This document shows positions 25,737 to 34,255 of a stretch of DNA of 64,000 nt, piece by piece (the stretch's first letter is position 1; the number at the start of each line of letters is the position of its first letter). The translations under genes were made by a program, and so were the position numbers. The notes beneath the pieces are model-generated. The model had not been told where the DNA came from. It did no database searches and saw nothing but the letters and a program-made list of their open reading frames with translations. Location of the stretch: the NCBI GenBank assembly GCA_963834725.1, contig CAWICN010000001.1:2294001-2358000 (forward strand), read 5' to 3'. The DNA is from PALSA-693 sp963834725 (lineage in GTDB: Bacteria > Actinomycetota > Acidimicrobiia > Acidimicrobiales > Palsa-688).

Positions 25737-26069
25737 CTAGTTACCCGCCCGGGGCCGATCGATCTGCCCTGGCTGCGACAACGGCGACATCTCGACCATC
25801 CCGCCAACGGACCTCCGCAGGTTGCGCCGGATACTTATGGCTGCGATGACCAGAATGATGATCGCTCCGGTCAATGTCGACTGCCGGCCGATCGTATAGA
25901 TGTGGGACGAGTGCTCGCCACCGGTCGCGGCGTACGCGGGCGTCGCGACCGCATAGGCGATCGCACCCCCCAGCACGACCAGGAGGAGCCGGTAGACGGC
26001 CCGGATGCGCCTCAGGAGCGCGGTGGCACGGGTGGTTCGCTGGTGCTGGTGATCCATGACCTCGCTCAT
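25737..26069 (-). CDS. Small two-TM membrane protein of the ABC operon
   Basis: 110 residues, no family recognised. Two hydrophobic segments, about 25-46 (RLLLVVLGGAIAYAVATPAY) and 67-83 (LTGAIIILVIAAISI), are linked by a short polar loop with His and Ser. Basic residues follow each helix. Its ATG overlaps the stop of the LivG frame as ATGA (26066-26069), so it is the last, coupled gene of the branched-chain ABC operon. It could be an accessory subunit. The overlap also confirms which frame ends the LivG gene. Confidence 0.6.
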   Translation of the reverse strand: MSEVMDHQHQRTTRATALLRRIRAVYRLLLVVLGGAIAYAVATPAYAATGGEHSSHIYTIGRQSTLTGAIIILVIAAISIRRNLRRSVGGMVEMSPLSQPGQIDRPRAGN

Positions 26070-28907
26070 CCGTCACTCTGTAGCTCGGCCTCGCCGGCGA
26101 GCACCGCGCCGATCGCCGGCGCCGTGCCCCGGGCGGAACGTTCGATCGCAGTCGTATCCGTGCCGAGGTAGGCAGCTATCACCCGGGGATCGCGCTGGAT
26201 CTCGCCGGGAGTACCGACTGCGATGACGCGTCCCGCCTCCATCGCCACGATCCGTTCGGCCAGTCCCATGATGAGAGGGATATCGTGCTCGATGACGACC
26301 AGGGTGAGCCCCATTTGAGTCTTGACGTTGCGAAGCACCTCTCTCATCGCCTCGGTCTCGCGCTCGAGCGATCCCTGAAGTGGGCTCGTCGAGCAGCAGC
26401 AGGCTGGGTTGGGCGGCGATCAAACAGGCGATCTCGGTGATCCGCCTGGTCCCGGTCGACAGGGCCAGGATCCTCGTATCCCGGTACGAGGTAAGGCCCA
26501 TGGTGGCCAGGAGCTCGTCGGCCTGCGTCGCCTTCCGACGGTCGGCCCGGCCGCCAAGACCGAGCACAGCGGGGATCACCTTGGTGCGAGCGACCCCCTC
26601 CATGGCCAGCATGACCGAGTCGTGGACGGTCATGGTGGGGAAGAGGGCCGCGTCCTGGAAGGAGCGGATCAGGCCGAGCCGGGCTCGCACCTCGGGACGG
26701 GTCCTGCTGATGTCCTTCCCCTCGAAATGCACCGAGCCGCGGTCCTGGCGGGTGAAACCGCCGAGAACCTCGAACAACGTGGTCTTGCCCGCTCCGTTTG
26801 GGCCGATCAGGCCCAGGATCTCGCCGGAGCGGACCTCGAGGTCGACCGCGTCGACGGCGGTGAGGCCCCCGAAGCGTTTGGTCAGCTCCTTGGCGACGAG
26901 AATGGTCTCACCCTCTCGATGCGCTTGCATCCCGGTCCTTGGCGAAACCGCCAATCCGACCGCCGCATCGATCCCGCCGCCGGGTGTGACGATGCGCTCG
27001 GCCACAGGGTCCAGGCCGGCGCGCCGGGCGAGATTGTCGACGATGAGGTCCCGGATTGGCGCCAGTCCCTGCCCGACGCCCCCGGGGAGTTGCACGAGGA
27101 GGAAGACCCAGAAGGCACCGGTGACAAGCGTTTCGACGTTGTCGAGCGGTACCCAGTGGGGTATGCCGATCAGGTACAGGGCACCCAGGATCGGTCCGGC
27201 CAGGATGCCAAGACCACCGATCACCGCTGCGGCCGCGGTGGTGACGCTGGCGTTGTCCGGGAACGCATTCTGCGACACCGTCGACAGGACATGGACGTAG
27301 ATCGCTCCACCCAGGCCGGCGAGGACACCGCCGAGCGCGAATCCCTGCAGCTTCACCCAGGTGGCCCGCACGGTGAAGGCGCGGGCGGCGTCCTCATTGT
27401 CCCGTACCGCCCTGATGGTCCGCCCGACCCCGCCGATCCATACGTTGCGGGCGAACCAGAATGTCAGGACCAGGGCCAACAGCGCGATCCAGTAGAACCG
27501 TTTGCCGGTGTCGAACTGAAAGTGCCCGATGGCCACTCCTGGCGGGTTGGCGCCACGGCCCAACATCCAGGTCTGCTCGAGCAACCACTCGAATGCGAAC
27601 AACGAGAACCCGAGGGTGACGACGGCCAGCATCAGGCCTCTGATCCGCACCGCGGGGAGGCCGATGACAAGCGAAACCGCGACGCTGGCGGCGATGGCGG
27701 CGAGGATGCCCCAGATGTACGCTCCGCCGTGGGATTGCACCTGCCAGCACACCGCTGCTCCCAGCCCGGCCAGAGCGAACTGACCGAGCGACAGCTGGCC
27801 GCCGAGGCCGGTGATGATCACCACCGACATCGCGACCACGCTGTAGACGGCGATGGTCGTAAAGGTCAGGGCATTCGCGTCGCTCGTCAACTCGGGTATC
27901 AGGACGGCCGCGGCGAGGGCTATCACGAAGACGGCCCAGGGCAGGGCGCGGATAGACCGAACCTTCCGGTACGAGGCCGGCAGGGGACTGAAGGCCTGAA
28001 CGGTCGCCCAGACGCTCTTGTCCTCGGCGCGACCCGACTTGGCTCGCTGCAGGAGCAGGGCGACCACGATGATGAGGAGGATGATGCCGTCGACCTGGCC
28101 ACCGCTCGGATAGTTGAGGAGGAGGATCTGCTCGATGACCCCGAGGGCGAGCCCCGCGACCAGGGTGATCGGGAGGCTGGTCATGCCGGCGATCACCCCG
28201 CAAAACAGGCCCCGCAGCAACAGCCCCGGACCGAGGAACTGGCCCCCGGAGAACCCCTTCGTGGGCAGGACCAGTATGGCCGTGAAGGCGGCCATGACGC
28301 CGCCCAGGGCCCACGCCAGCGACGACAGGCGGGGAGCCCGCATCCCGGCCATGAGGGCGGCATCATGGTTGGAAGACGCCGCCCGCATGGCGACGCCGAG
28401 CCGGCCCCTGCGCATGAAGATCGCTATGGCCAGCACGAACGGCGGAGTGAGGATGAGCATGGCGGTGTAGGCCGGTGTCATGAGCAGGGCGCCCACGAAG
28501 AACTGGGGGAAACCAGACGGCTGGGGGTAGGTGATACCGGCGCCCACCGTGCTGCTGATGATCGCCGAAAAGCTGTCGAGTATGGTCCCGAGGCCGAGCG
28601 TGACGATGGCCGTGAGGACGATTGGGGCCGCCCGGAAGCGGCGGACCACGACCACCTCGCAGGCCACTCCGACGAGCCCCGCGACCGCCAGCGCCACGAT
28701 GAACGCGATCCAGTAAGGAAGATGCCATTTGGTGACGGCGGTGCCGAGAAGTGCCGCGCCGATCGCGCCGATCTCGCCATAGGCGAAGTTGATGATCCGG
28801 CTGGACCGGTAGATCAGGACCAGGCCGGCGCCGAGTACGCCATAGGTCATGCCGGTCACGATCCCGAGCAGGATCACGTCGGGGTGAACCTGAAATGCGG
28901 CGATCAT
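26066..28907 (-). CDS. LivH-LivM-LivG-type fused ABC transporter, frameshifted
   Basis: One reading unit carries three proteins that are normally separate: a LivH permease (about 1-300), a LivM permease (about 330-620, VVIITGLGGQLSLGQFALAG) and a LivG ATPase (about 670 onwards; Walker A GLIGPNGAGKTT, signature-like ALSTGTRR, Walker B LLLLDEPTSG). The frame breaks just after Walker B: an extra base near 26366 (GCT C GAG instead of GCT GAG) diverts it to a stop at 26073. The correct continuation, ERETEAMREVLRNVK, then VVIEHDIPLIMGLAERIVAM, lies in the other frame and ends at 26066. Family role: uptake of branched-chain amino acids or other carboxylates. Start ATGA-overlaps the upstream MFS-LivF gene. 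Confidence 0.8.
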
Positions 28908-31114
28908 GTGTCCGCTCCCATAAGTCCGACGGTGGCGCCCCTGAGGAACACGGATCGCAGCAGCTCCGGACGCTGGAGCAACTCGTCGGTGGGTCCGTCG
29001 AAGCGGATCTCGCCCTTCTCCATGAAGTAGGCATGCTTGGCGAGGGAAAGCGCCACGTTGACCGACTGCTCCACCAGTACCACCGCGGTGCCCCCCTCAT
29101 TGATCCGGCGGACCATGTCCAGCAACTCGGACACGATGATCGGCGCCAACCCGAGGGACAGCTCGTCGATCAACAGCACCTTTGGCTTGATGATGTAGGC
29201 CTTGGCGACGCCCAGCATCTGCTGCTCGCCGCCCGAGAGGGTTTGGGCCAGCTGGTTGCGCCGCTCGTAGAGCTTCGGCAAGCCCGCGAACGCCTCGTCG
29301 ATGGCCTGGTTGAGCTCGGCCCGCCTCCCCCCATACGTGTAGCCGTACGCACGCAGGTTGTCGGCGACCGTCAACGCCCCGAACACCGCCCGGCCGCCTG
29401 GAATCTGCGAAATCCCCATCTGCACCCGCTGGTCGGCCCCCGCGAACGTGACGTCCTCCCCCTGGAAGTGAACCGAGCCGGCGCTCGGTGCGGAGACACC
29501 GGAGATGGCCCGCAGGAGCGTGGTCTTGCCCGCCCCGTTGGTGCCGAGCAGCGCAACGATCTCGCCGGCGGCGACCGAGAAGGAAACGTTGAAGAGGACC
29601 TGCACCTGTCCGTAGGAGAAGTCGATGTGCTTGCAGACCAGCAAGGGCAGGCGATGGCCGAGACGTCTCCGAGCGGTGAGCTCTGCGACTTCGATCTCGC
29701 GGCCGATGACGACGTCGAGGTCGTGGTCGATCGTCAGCTGGGCCGGGCTCAGGCTCGACCAACCCAGAATCATCAGCAAGCAGGGGATGAGCATGGCCCA
29801 TCCGATCCCGAAGCGGTGGCCGATGACCCCGGCGAGCTGAGCGGCCACGCCCCCGCCCAAAAGCACTGCGAAGGCGAGGACGACCGCGGCGGCGTCGCGA
29901 AAGCGGGGGTCGACGAGCGTGAGCAGGATGAAGGTCGCAGCCGTCAACAACACGCCGGCCCCGGCCGTGACGACGAGCAGCATTACGACGCTCAGCGCCC
30001 AGAAGGGTGACACGATGAAGACCGCGAAGGCCGCGGCGGTGATCGGACCGGCGAACGTGAGCGCCCAGACCAGGCGACGGGGGGAGGCCCGGAACGCCCC
30101 CTCCAGGCGAGCAGCCACCACGATCACGAAGGGGACGGCCCCAAGGAACACGGTGCGCTGCAGGAGATCCCGCGCATCGATGCTCATCCCCCAGCGATCA
30201 CGGAGGAACTGCCAGAGGTAAGTATTGAACCCCCAGATGACGACTCCGGCCGCGGCCCCGCAGAGCACGACCCGAAGGGCGGTCGGGCCACCGAAGACAC
30301 GGCCGAACCTCGACCCCAGGCGTAGCGGCGGATCCTCGCTTACCGCCTCGGGGTCGTCGCCGATGTGCTCGTTGATGAAACGGCGGATCCGGGTGCGATC
30401 CCACCGGCCGGCTTCGGGTTCGTGGATCGTCATCACCGCCAGGCCCGCAACCGCTGGCAGTACCGCCACGATCAGGAAGGCGGGTCTCCAGGTCAGCCCA
30501 CCGATCGTCGTCAATGACAGCACCAACCCGCTCAGGCCGACTCCCGCCAGAACGGCAGCCGCGAACCCTCCGGCCAGGCGCACCCGCATCTCCGGGCGAG
30601 CTATATCCATGGCCATCGGCAGGGCGGTCGCGATCACCACACCCGAGAACACCGCCGCGGCGATCTCGGTGATCAGGAGCATCAGACCGGTCGGCGCAAA
30701 GGCGCCACCAACCATCAGCGCGGCTTGCGCCAGCCCGGCCACAGCAGCCCATAACTTCCGTGATCGCTTATGGCGGAAGAACCAAACGGTCACTACCCCT
30801 GCGGCAACCAAGGCGACCGGACGGAGCTGCCACGCCGACCCTGGATCTATGTTGCCGAACGACAACTCGGAGAGCCGGACAGACCACACGGCGGACGCGC
30901 CCACGGCCGCGTCGGCCAGGAAGAGCAGTCCGAGCGCGGCGAGCGCCATGGTCGAGCCAGGCCCAGAGTCACGGAGCGCTTGCCTGAAGGGCACACGGTC
31001 GGGCTCGCCGGTTATCCCGTAGAACTCCCGGCAGGTCTGACGGAGAGCCGAGTCGTCCTCGGCGGGTTGAAAACTCTGCTCCCCATCAGCCGCGTTAGCT
31101 AGATCGTCGGTCAC
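28904..31114 (-). CDS. MFS-LivF fusion: membrane transporter domain joined to ABC ATPase
   Basis: 736 residues. About 55 polar residues are followed by some twelve hydrophobic segments (about 56-450) resembling a major facilitator protein. From about 495 there is a complete LivF-type ATPase: Walker A LLGTNGAGKTTLLRAISG, signature LSGGEQQML, Walker B KVLLIDELSLGLAP, switch His region VLVEQSVNVAL. LivF normally is a free subunit pairing with LivG. Here it is tethered to a second transporter, so the permease pair LivHM could be driven by ATPases held on two different membrane proteins. ATGA overlap with the next gene and 10 bp from the previous one show a tight operon. Confidence 0.8.
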   Translation of the reverse strand: MTDDLANAADGEQSFQPAEDDSALRQTCREFYGITGEPDRVPFRQALRDSGPGSTMALAALGLLFLADAAVGASAVWSVRLSELSFGNIDPGSAWQLRPVALVAAGVVTVWFFRHKRSRKLWAAVAGLAQAALMVGGAFAPTGLMLLITEIAAAVFSGVVIATALPMAMDIARPEMRVRLAGGFAAAVLAGVGLSGLVLSLTTIGGLTWRPAFLIVAVLPAVAGLAVMTIHEPEAGRWDRTRIRRFINEHIGDDPEAVSEDPPLRLGSRFGRVFGGPTALRVVLCGAAAGVVIWGFNTYLWQFLRDRWGMSIDARDLLQRTVFLGAVPFVIVVAARLEGAFRASPRRLVWALTFAGPITAAAFAVFIVSPFWALSVVMLLVVTAGAGVLLTAATFILLTLVDPRFRDAAAVVLAFAVLLGGGVAAQLAGVIGHRFGIGWAMLIPCLLMILGWSSLSPAQLTIDHDLDVVIGREIEVAELTARRRLGHRLPLLVCKHIDFSYGQVQVLFNVSFSVAAGEIVALLGTNGAGKTTLLRAISGVSAPSAGSVHFQGEDVTFAGADQRVQMGISQIPGGRAVFGALTVADNLRAYGYTYGGRRAELNQAIDEAFAGLPKLYERRNQLAQTLSGGEQQMLGVAKAYIIKPKVLLIDELSLGLAPIIVSELLDMVRRINEGGTAVVLVEQSVNVALSLAKHAYFMEKGEIRFDGPTDELLQRPELLRSVFLRGATVGLMGADT

Positions 31115-31124
31115 CGCTCAGCCG

Positions 31125-32594
31125 TCAGGAGCTCGTTCCAAGCGGGTAGACCCCCGTGCCCGGCACAAAGGTCCACACCTGATACTTCGGGAGCCACATG
31201 ATGAGCCTGGCCGTGGTAAGCCCGTCGTAGTGGTCGGGAGGCCCGAAGGACAGGTTGCCGAAACCGGACGCCGAGGGCATCGTGTTCCCGAGCCGATTGG
31301 CGCCAGCCTGCAGCGCCGTAGCACTGATGGTCGGTGAACCCTTGAGGGCGTTGACCATGAAGAAGATCTCGTCGCACAAGGGGTAGTAGAGCTCGTAGTA
31401 GGCCGGGTAGGTCTGCTTGAGCATCGCCTCGCACTCCGTCTTGGTGGCGTTGGGCGGGGCGGCCTTGGCCTCGGCCGGAAGGTTGGGGAACAGGTCATAG
31501 GCGAGATACGACACCGCCATGGCGTTGCCCTGCTCGTCTTTGGGCTCGGTGTTGAAGAGCGACGGGCCGCTGTCGGTGGTCATCCCGTACCGGGGGTAGT
31601 ACTTCTGGCTGTGCGCCACCTGGAAGAAGAAGAAGACCGCATCCCCACCGTCGGGGGTGAACAGGACGTGGTCCACCCCGGCCTGGCGCATCTTCAAGAC
31701 GGCGGAGGAGAAGTCGTTGGTGGTCGTGGCGCAATCGGAGACGCTGTGGCACTGAAAGTAGGTGAACACGACCGGGTTCTTGATGCCGAGCTGGGCCAGC
31801 GCCGGCTTCCACAGGGCATTGACCAGATGCTGATTGGTGCCGCTGCCATCGTCGGCCAGGAGGATCCCCACCTTGGCCGACGCCGGGTTGGCACCGAAAA
31901 AGCCGCCCTTCGCCAGCAGGGTGGGTACCGGCCCGAACTTGTACGGGTTGGCGTAGTCCGGCTGGTAGAGGTAGGGGGCGTACTTGGTGAAGTCCGACGG
32001 GATGGGGCGGTACTGCAGCCCGCCCCCATAGATGATCACCGTGTGCTTTTGAGCCAGGCAGCTGATCAGCGTCTGGTTCTCGTTGGACTGGTTGAGCTCA
32101 GCAAAGACATGATCGTCCTCGGCGAAGGCGGTGCACTCGTTTTGCGAGTTGTCCGACTCACCGGCGGGGTCGCCGAACTGGAAGTTGTAGTAGACGAACT
32201 GGATCGGGCAGCCGTCCAGGCCGCCGTGGGCGTTGACGTAGTTGGCGATGCGGTTGTAGAGAGCCTTAGTGGTTTGCACGAGGGTGGGCGAGGTGACCTC
32301 CTTGCCCAACGACGCGTTCCCGAGCTGGGTGAGCACCGCTCCCTCATCGGTGGAGTAGGTCACGCCCAGCTTGACCGTCTGCTTGCAGCCCGGTCCGGCC
32401 GCGATCGCCGGAGCAGTACCACCAATAGTGCCGCCCGTGGGCTTCGCCGTCGTAGCCGAGCCGCTCCCATTCGAACTGTGCGACCCACTCGAGCCGCACG
32501 CCGCGGCCACCAGGGCTAGCACCATCACCCCCACTACCGCGGCGGCCCGGCTTCCACCGAATCGCTGTCCTCGACGCCGTGCAATCGGACTCAA
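31125..32594 (-). CDS. Branched-chain-type ABC substrate-binding lipoprotein
   Basis: 489 residues if translated from TTG 32594, which has AGGGGGG 6 nt upstream. The longer frame to 32687 would start inside the -35 hexamer of a clear promoter and is rejected. The N-terminus is a lipoprotein signal: ARRRGQRF, a hydrophobic stretch VVGVMVLALVAA and the lipobox AAAC. A Ser/Gly-rich spacer precedes a periplasmic-binding-protein type I (LivJ-like) domain (VKLGVTYSTDEG, IIYGGGLQYRPIPSDF, VGILLADDGSGTNQHLVNAL). It delivers the ligand to the LivHMG/MFS-LivF transporter encoded just downstream. The ligand is not predictable. Confidence 0.85.
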   Translation of the reverse strand: MSPIARRRGQRFGGSRAAAVVGVMVLALVAAACGSSGSHSSNGSGSATTAKPTGGTIGGTAPAIAAGPGCKQTVKLGVTYSTDEGAVLTQLGNASLGKEVTSPTLVQTTKALYNRIANYVNAHGGLDGCPIQFVYYNFQFGDPAGESDNSQNECTAFAEDDHVFAELNQSNENQTLISCLAQKHTVIIYGGGLQYRPIPSDFTKYAPYLYQPDYANPYKFGPVPTLLAKGGFFGANPASAKVGILLADDGSGTNQHLVNALWKPALAQLGIKNPVVFTYFQCHSVSDCATTTNDFSSAVLKMRQAGVDHVLFTPDGGDAVFFFFQVAHSQKYYPRYGMTTDSGPSLFNTEPKDEQGNAMAVSYLAYDLFPNLPAEAKAAPPNATKTECEAMLKQTYPAYYELYYPLCDEIFFMVNALKGSPTISATALQAGANRLGNTMPSASGFGNLSFGPPDHYDGLTTARLIMWLPKYQVWTFVPGTGVYPLGTSS

Positions 32595-32658
32595 TGTATT
32601 CCCCCCTGCTAGAGATCCAGAAATCTGCAGTCCACCCACATAGCCGTGAGTCGGACGA

Positions 32659-32687
32659 AACTTAGCACCTGATCGGTTGGGCGTCAA
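32659..32687 (-). promoter_or_regulatory. Sigma-70-type promoter of the ABC operon
   Basis: On the minus strand TTGACG (32687-32682), a 17-nt spacer, then TAAGTT (32664-32659). Transcription would start near 32652, giving a leader of about 58 nt before TTG 32594. It is one of the best promoter matches in the window. Confidence 0.65.
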
Positions 32688-32802
32688 CGCCCGAGCCGAC
32701 CGCCCACACTGACAGAATGGGCAAAATTATGGGTTCTTATCTCGCTTTCAGCCGCTGACTTCATATGGCCACAGCATGCGCGTCATACCAGCCGCCCCGA
32801 GT

Positions 32803-33423
32803 TCAACAACCGCTCGACTGTCCGGTTCCAGCAAAGGCTCCGAAGGTTGCGAGCCCGTTGGCCCCCCGGAATTCCACCTGCCACACCGCATCACCGATGC
32901 GATGCCCCTTGGTGCTGGCCCCGGTGCCCGAGAAGAGAATGATGTTGATGGTGTGCATGGGGGGGTTCTCGTGGGCGGTCATCCCGACCGCCGTCGGGAG
33001 GGTCTGTATTTGGCAGTGGTTCTTGGGGGCGATGTAGATCCCCCCGCTGGCGAGGAGCTCGGGAGGCGGGTAGCAGCCCGGTACGCGCTTGCAGCCGGTA
33101 TCAGCGAAGACGCGCATGGTCTGACCGGGCGGCATCGGCGTCGCATCAATGAAGACGGCATACCTGGTCCCCTGGGGAGCCGTGCTCTTCCAGGTGACGG
33201 TGAACGGCACCTTGACCGTGCTCAGCTGAGCGGGCGACGTGATGCTCACCGTTGTGTTGGTCCTGAAGGAGCCGCATGCCGAGATGGCGGCCATGCCCAC
33301 AACCAAGCCGACGGCGATAATAAGCGACGATGCCCGCCGGGTCCGAAAACGCTGCGCAGGGAAGGATTGGTTTCCCCCCGCTGGTTGCCTGTAGCTCTTT
33401 CGCACGACTTCCAACTGCTCCAT
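32803..33423 (-). CDS. Predicted lipoprotein of unknown function
   Basis: 206 residues from MEQLEVVRK. A twin-Arg-like basic stretch (RFRTRRASS) and hydrophobic segment lead to a lipobox AISAC. The mature part opens with an Ig-like strand pattern (VSITSPAQLSTVKVPFTVTW) and contains several Cys (CKRVPGCYPPP). I recognise no family. The start is uncertain: AGGGGG lies only 1-2 nt before the ATG, and a GTG five residues on is also possible. It is co-directional with and upstream of the ABC binding-protein gene, which has its own promoter. Confidence 0.55.
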   Translation of the reverse strand: MEQLEVVRKSYRQPAGGNQSFPAQRFRTRRASSLIIAVGLVVGMAAISACGSFRTNTTVSITSPAQLSTVKVPFTVTWKSTAPQGTRYAVFIDATPMPPGQTMRVFADTGCKRVPGCYPPPELLASGGIYIAPKNHCQIQTLPTAVGMTAHENPPMHTINIILFSGTGASTKGHRIGDAVWQVEFRGANGLATFGAFAGTGQSSGC

Positions 33424-33456
33424 TCCCCCTGTGACAGCCGAGCGGAAGACGATTCG

Positions 33457-33496
33457 CCCTCCCCTGATTGCTATGACCCTCCCCTGATTGCCATGA
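33457..33496. repeat. 20-bp tandem repeat, two copies
   Basis: CCCTCCCCTGATTGC(T/C)ATGA occurs twice head to tail in the leader region of the lipoprotein gene. Confidence 0.85.
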
Positions 33497-33774
33497 GCAG
33501 AGCCGGTTCGACACTTGCACATTGGCCAATCGCCACAGACGGTAGCCCACGCATGGCTCACCGACAACGCGGCCCTCGAACTGTGGCGCCCGGGTCCTCT
33601 CCAATCGGCGAAGCCGCCAAACAAACCGGGCTAGGGCGGCCTTATTCTGAGGTTTCGAGTCCTCACAATCGTCACCTTTGCGCTATCCGGGGCCATTCGA
33701 GCCAGGTCGAAGACGACGGCACGAAGCCGTCGACGGCCGACTGGAACTTACACGGATCCGATACCAGTGTCAAT

Positions 33775-33848
33775 TTCGCGGGGGTCAGGTTCGCGGGGGT
33801 CAGGTTCGCGGGGGTCAGGTTCGCGGCGGTCAGGTTCAAGGGATCAGG
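33775..33848. repeat. 15-bp tandem repeat, four copies plus a degenerate fifth
   Basis: TTCGCGGGGGTCAGG x3, one copy with GCGGCGG, then a 14-bp variant, ending 24 nt before the DUF6285 -10 box. The array would read as repeated Gly-Ser-Arg in frame with the gene, but that upstream reading is not needed for the protein. Confidence 0.9.
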
Positions 33849-33872
33849 AGACCTCCCCGCCGGACGGTAAGA

Positions 33873-33878
33873 TAGGCT
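33873..33878 (+). promoter_or_regulatory. Candidate -10 box, leaderless start
   Basis: TAGGCT ends 8 nt before ATG 33887. There is no Shine-Dalgarno. The tandem repeat just upstream would occupy the -35 and activator region. Confidence 0.4.
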
Positions 33879-33886
33879 CCCTCTTC

Positions 33887-34249
33887 ATGCAGTACCGACC
33901 GACTGCCGAAGAACTGCTGTCTGCGATCGCCGAGCTGCTCGACGAGGAATTGCTGCCCGTGCTGCCTGAAGCGCTGAAGCATAAGTGCCGGGTCGCAGCC
34001 AACCTGGCCCGCATCCTCGAGCGCGAGCAGCGTCTCGGCGCCGAGGCCTCTGCTTGCGAACACGACCGGCTGGCCTCGCTCCTCGGGAGCGAAGGTGACG
34101 TCGCAACCCTTTCGGTCAAGCTGGCCGAGCGGCTTCGCTCCGATGATGACCCGGTCTTTCAGGATCGGGCGTGGGAGGATCTGGTGGCGGTGGCCCGCGA
34201 CGACCTCGCGATCGCCAAGCCGGGCCATGACTCCTGGGAAGGGCGCTGA
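33887..34249 (+). CDS. DUF6285 (LvaB-like) small protein
   Basis: 120 residues, mostly helical: RPTAEELLSAIAELLDEEL, then KCRVAANLARILEREQRL. This is the DUF6285 pattern, to my recollection the family of LvaB, the small partner of the hydroxyacyl-CoA kinase LvaA in Pseudomonas levulinate catabolism. The corresponding kinase-type gene here is 20 kb away (13808) and an ACAD10/11-like dehydrogenase is 3.4 kb away (37627). ATG 33887 is chosen for the nearby TANNNT box and because upstream in-frame sequence is pure tandem repeat. It is convergent with the fused CaiB gene, with only 6 bp between stops. Confidence 0.7.
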   Translation: MQYRPTAEELLSAIAELLDEELLPVLPEALKHKCRVAANLARILEREQRLGAEASACEHDRLASLLGSEGDVATLSVKLAERLRSDDDPVFQDRAWEDLVAVARDDLAIAKPGHDSWEGR

Positions 34250-34255
34250 GGACTC

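Noticed and set aside
26366..26366. Programmed ribosomal frameshifting in the LivG region
   Set aside because: No slippery heptamer or stimulatory stem is visible and two other genes show the same kind of defect, so an error or mutation is simpler.
33767..33886. N-terminal extension of DUF6285 made of Gly-Ser-Arg repeats
   Set aside because: It is a reading of a non-coding 15-bp tandem repeat; the family start matches ATG 33887 and a -10 box lies just before it.
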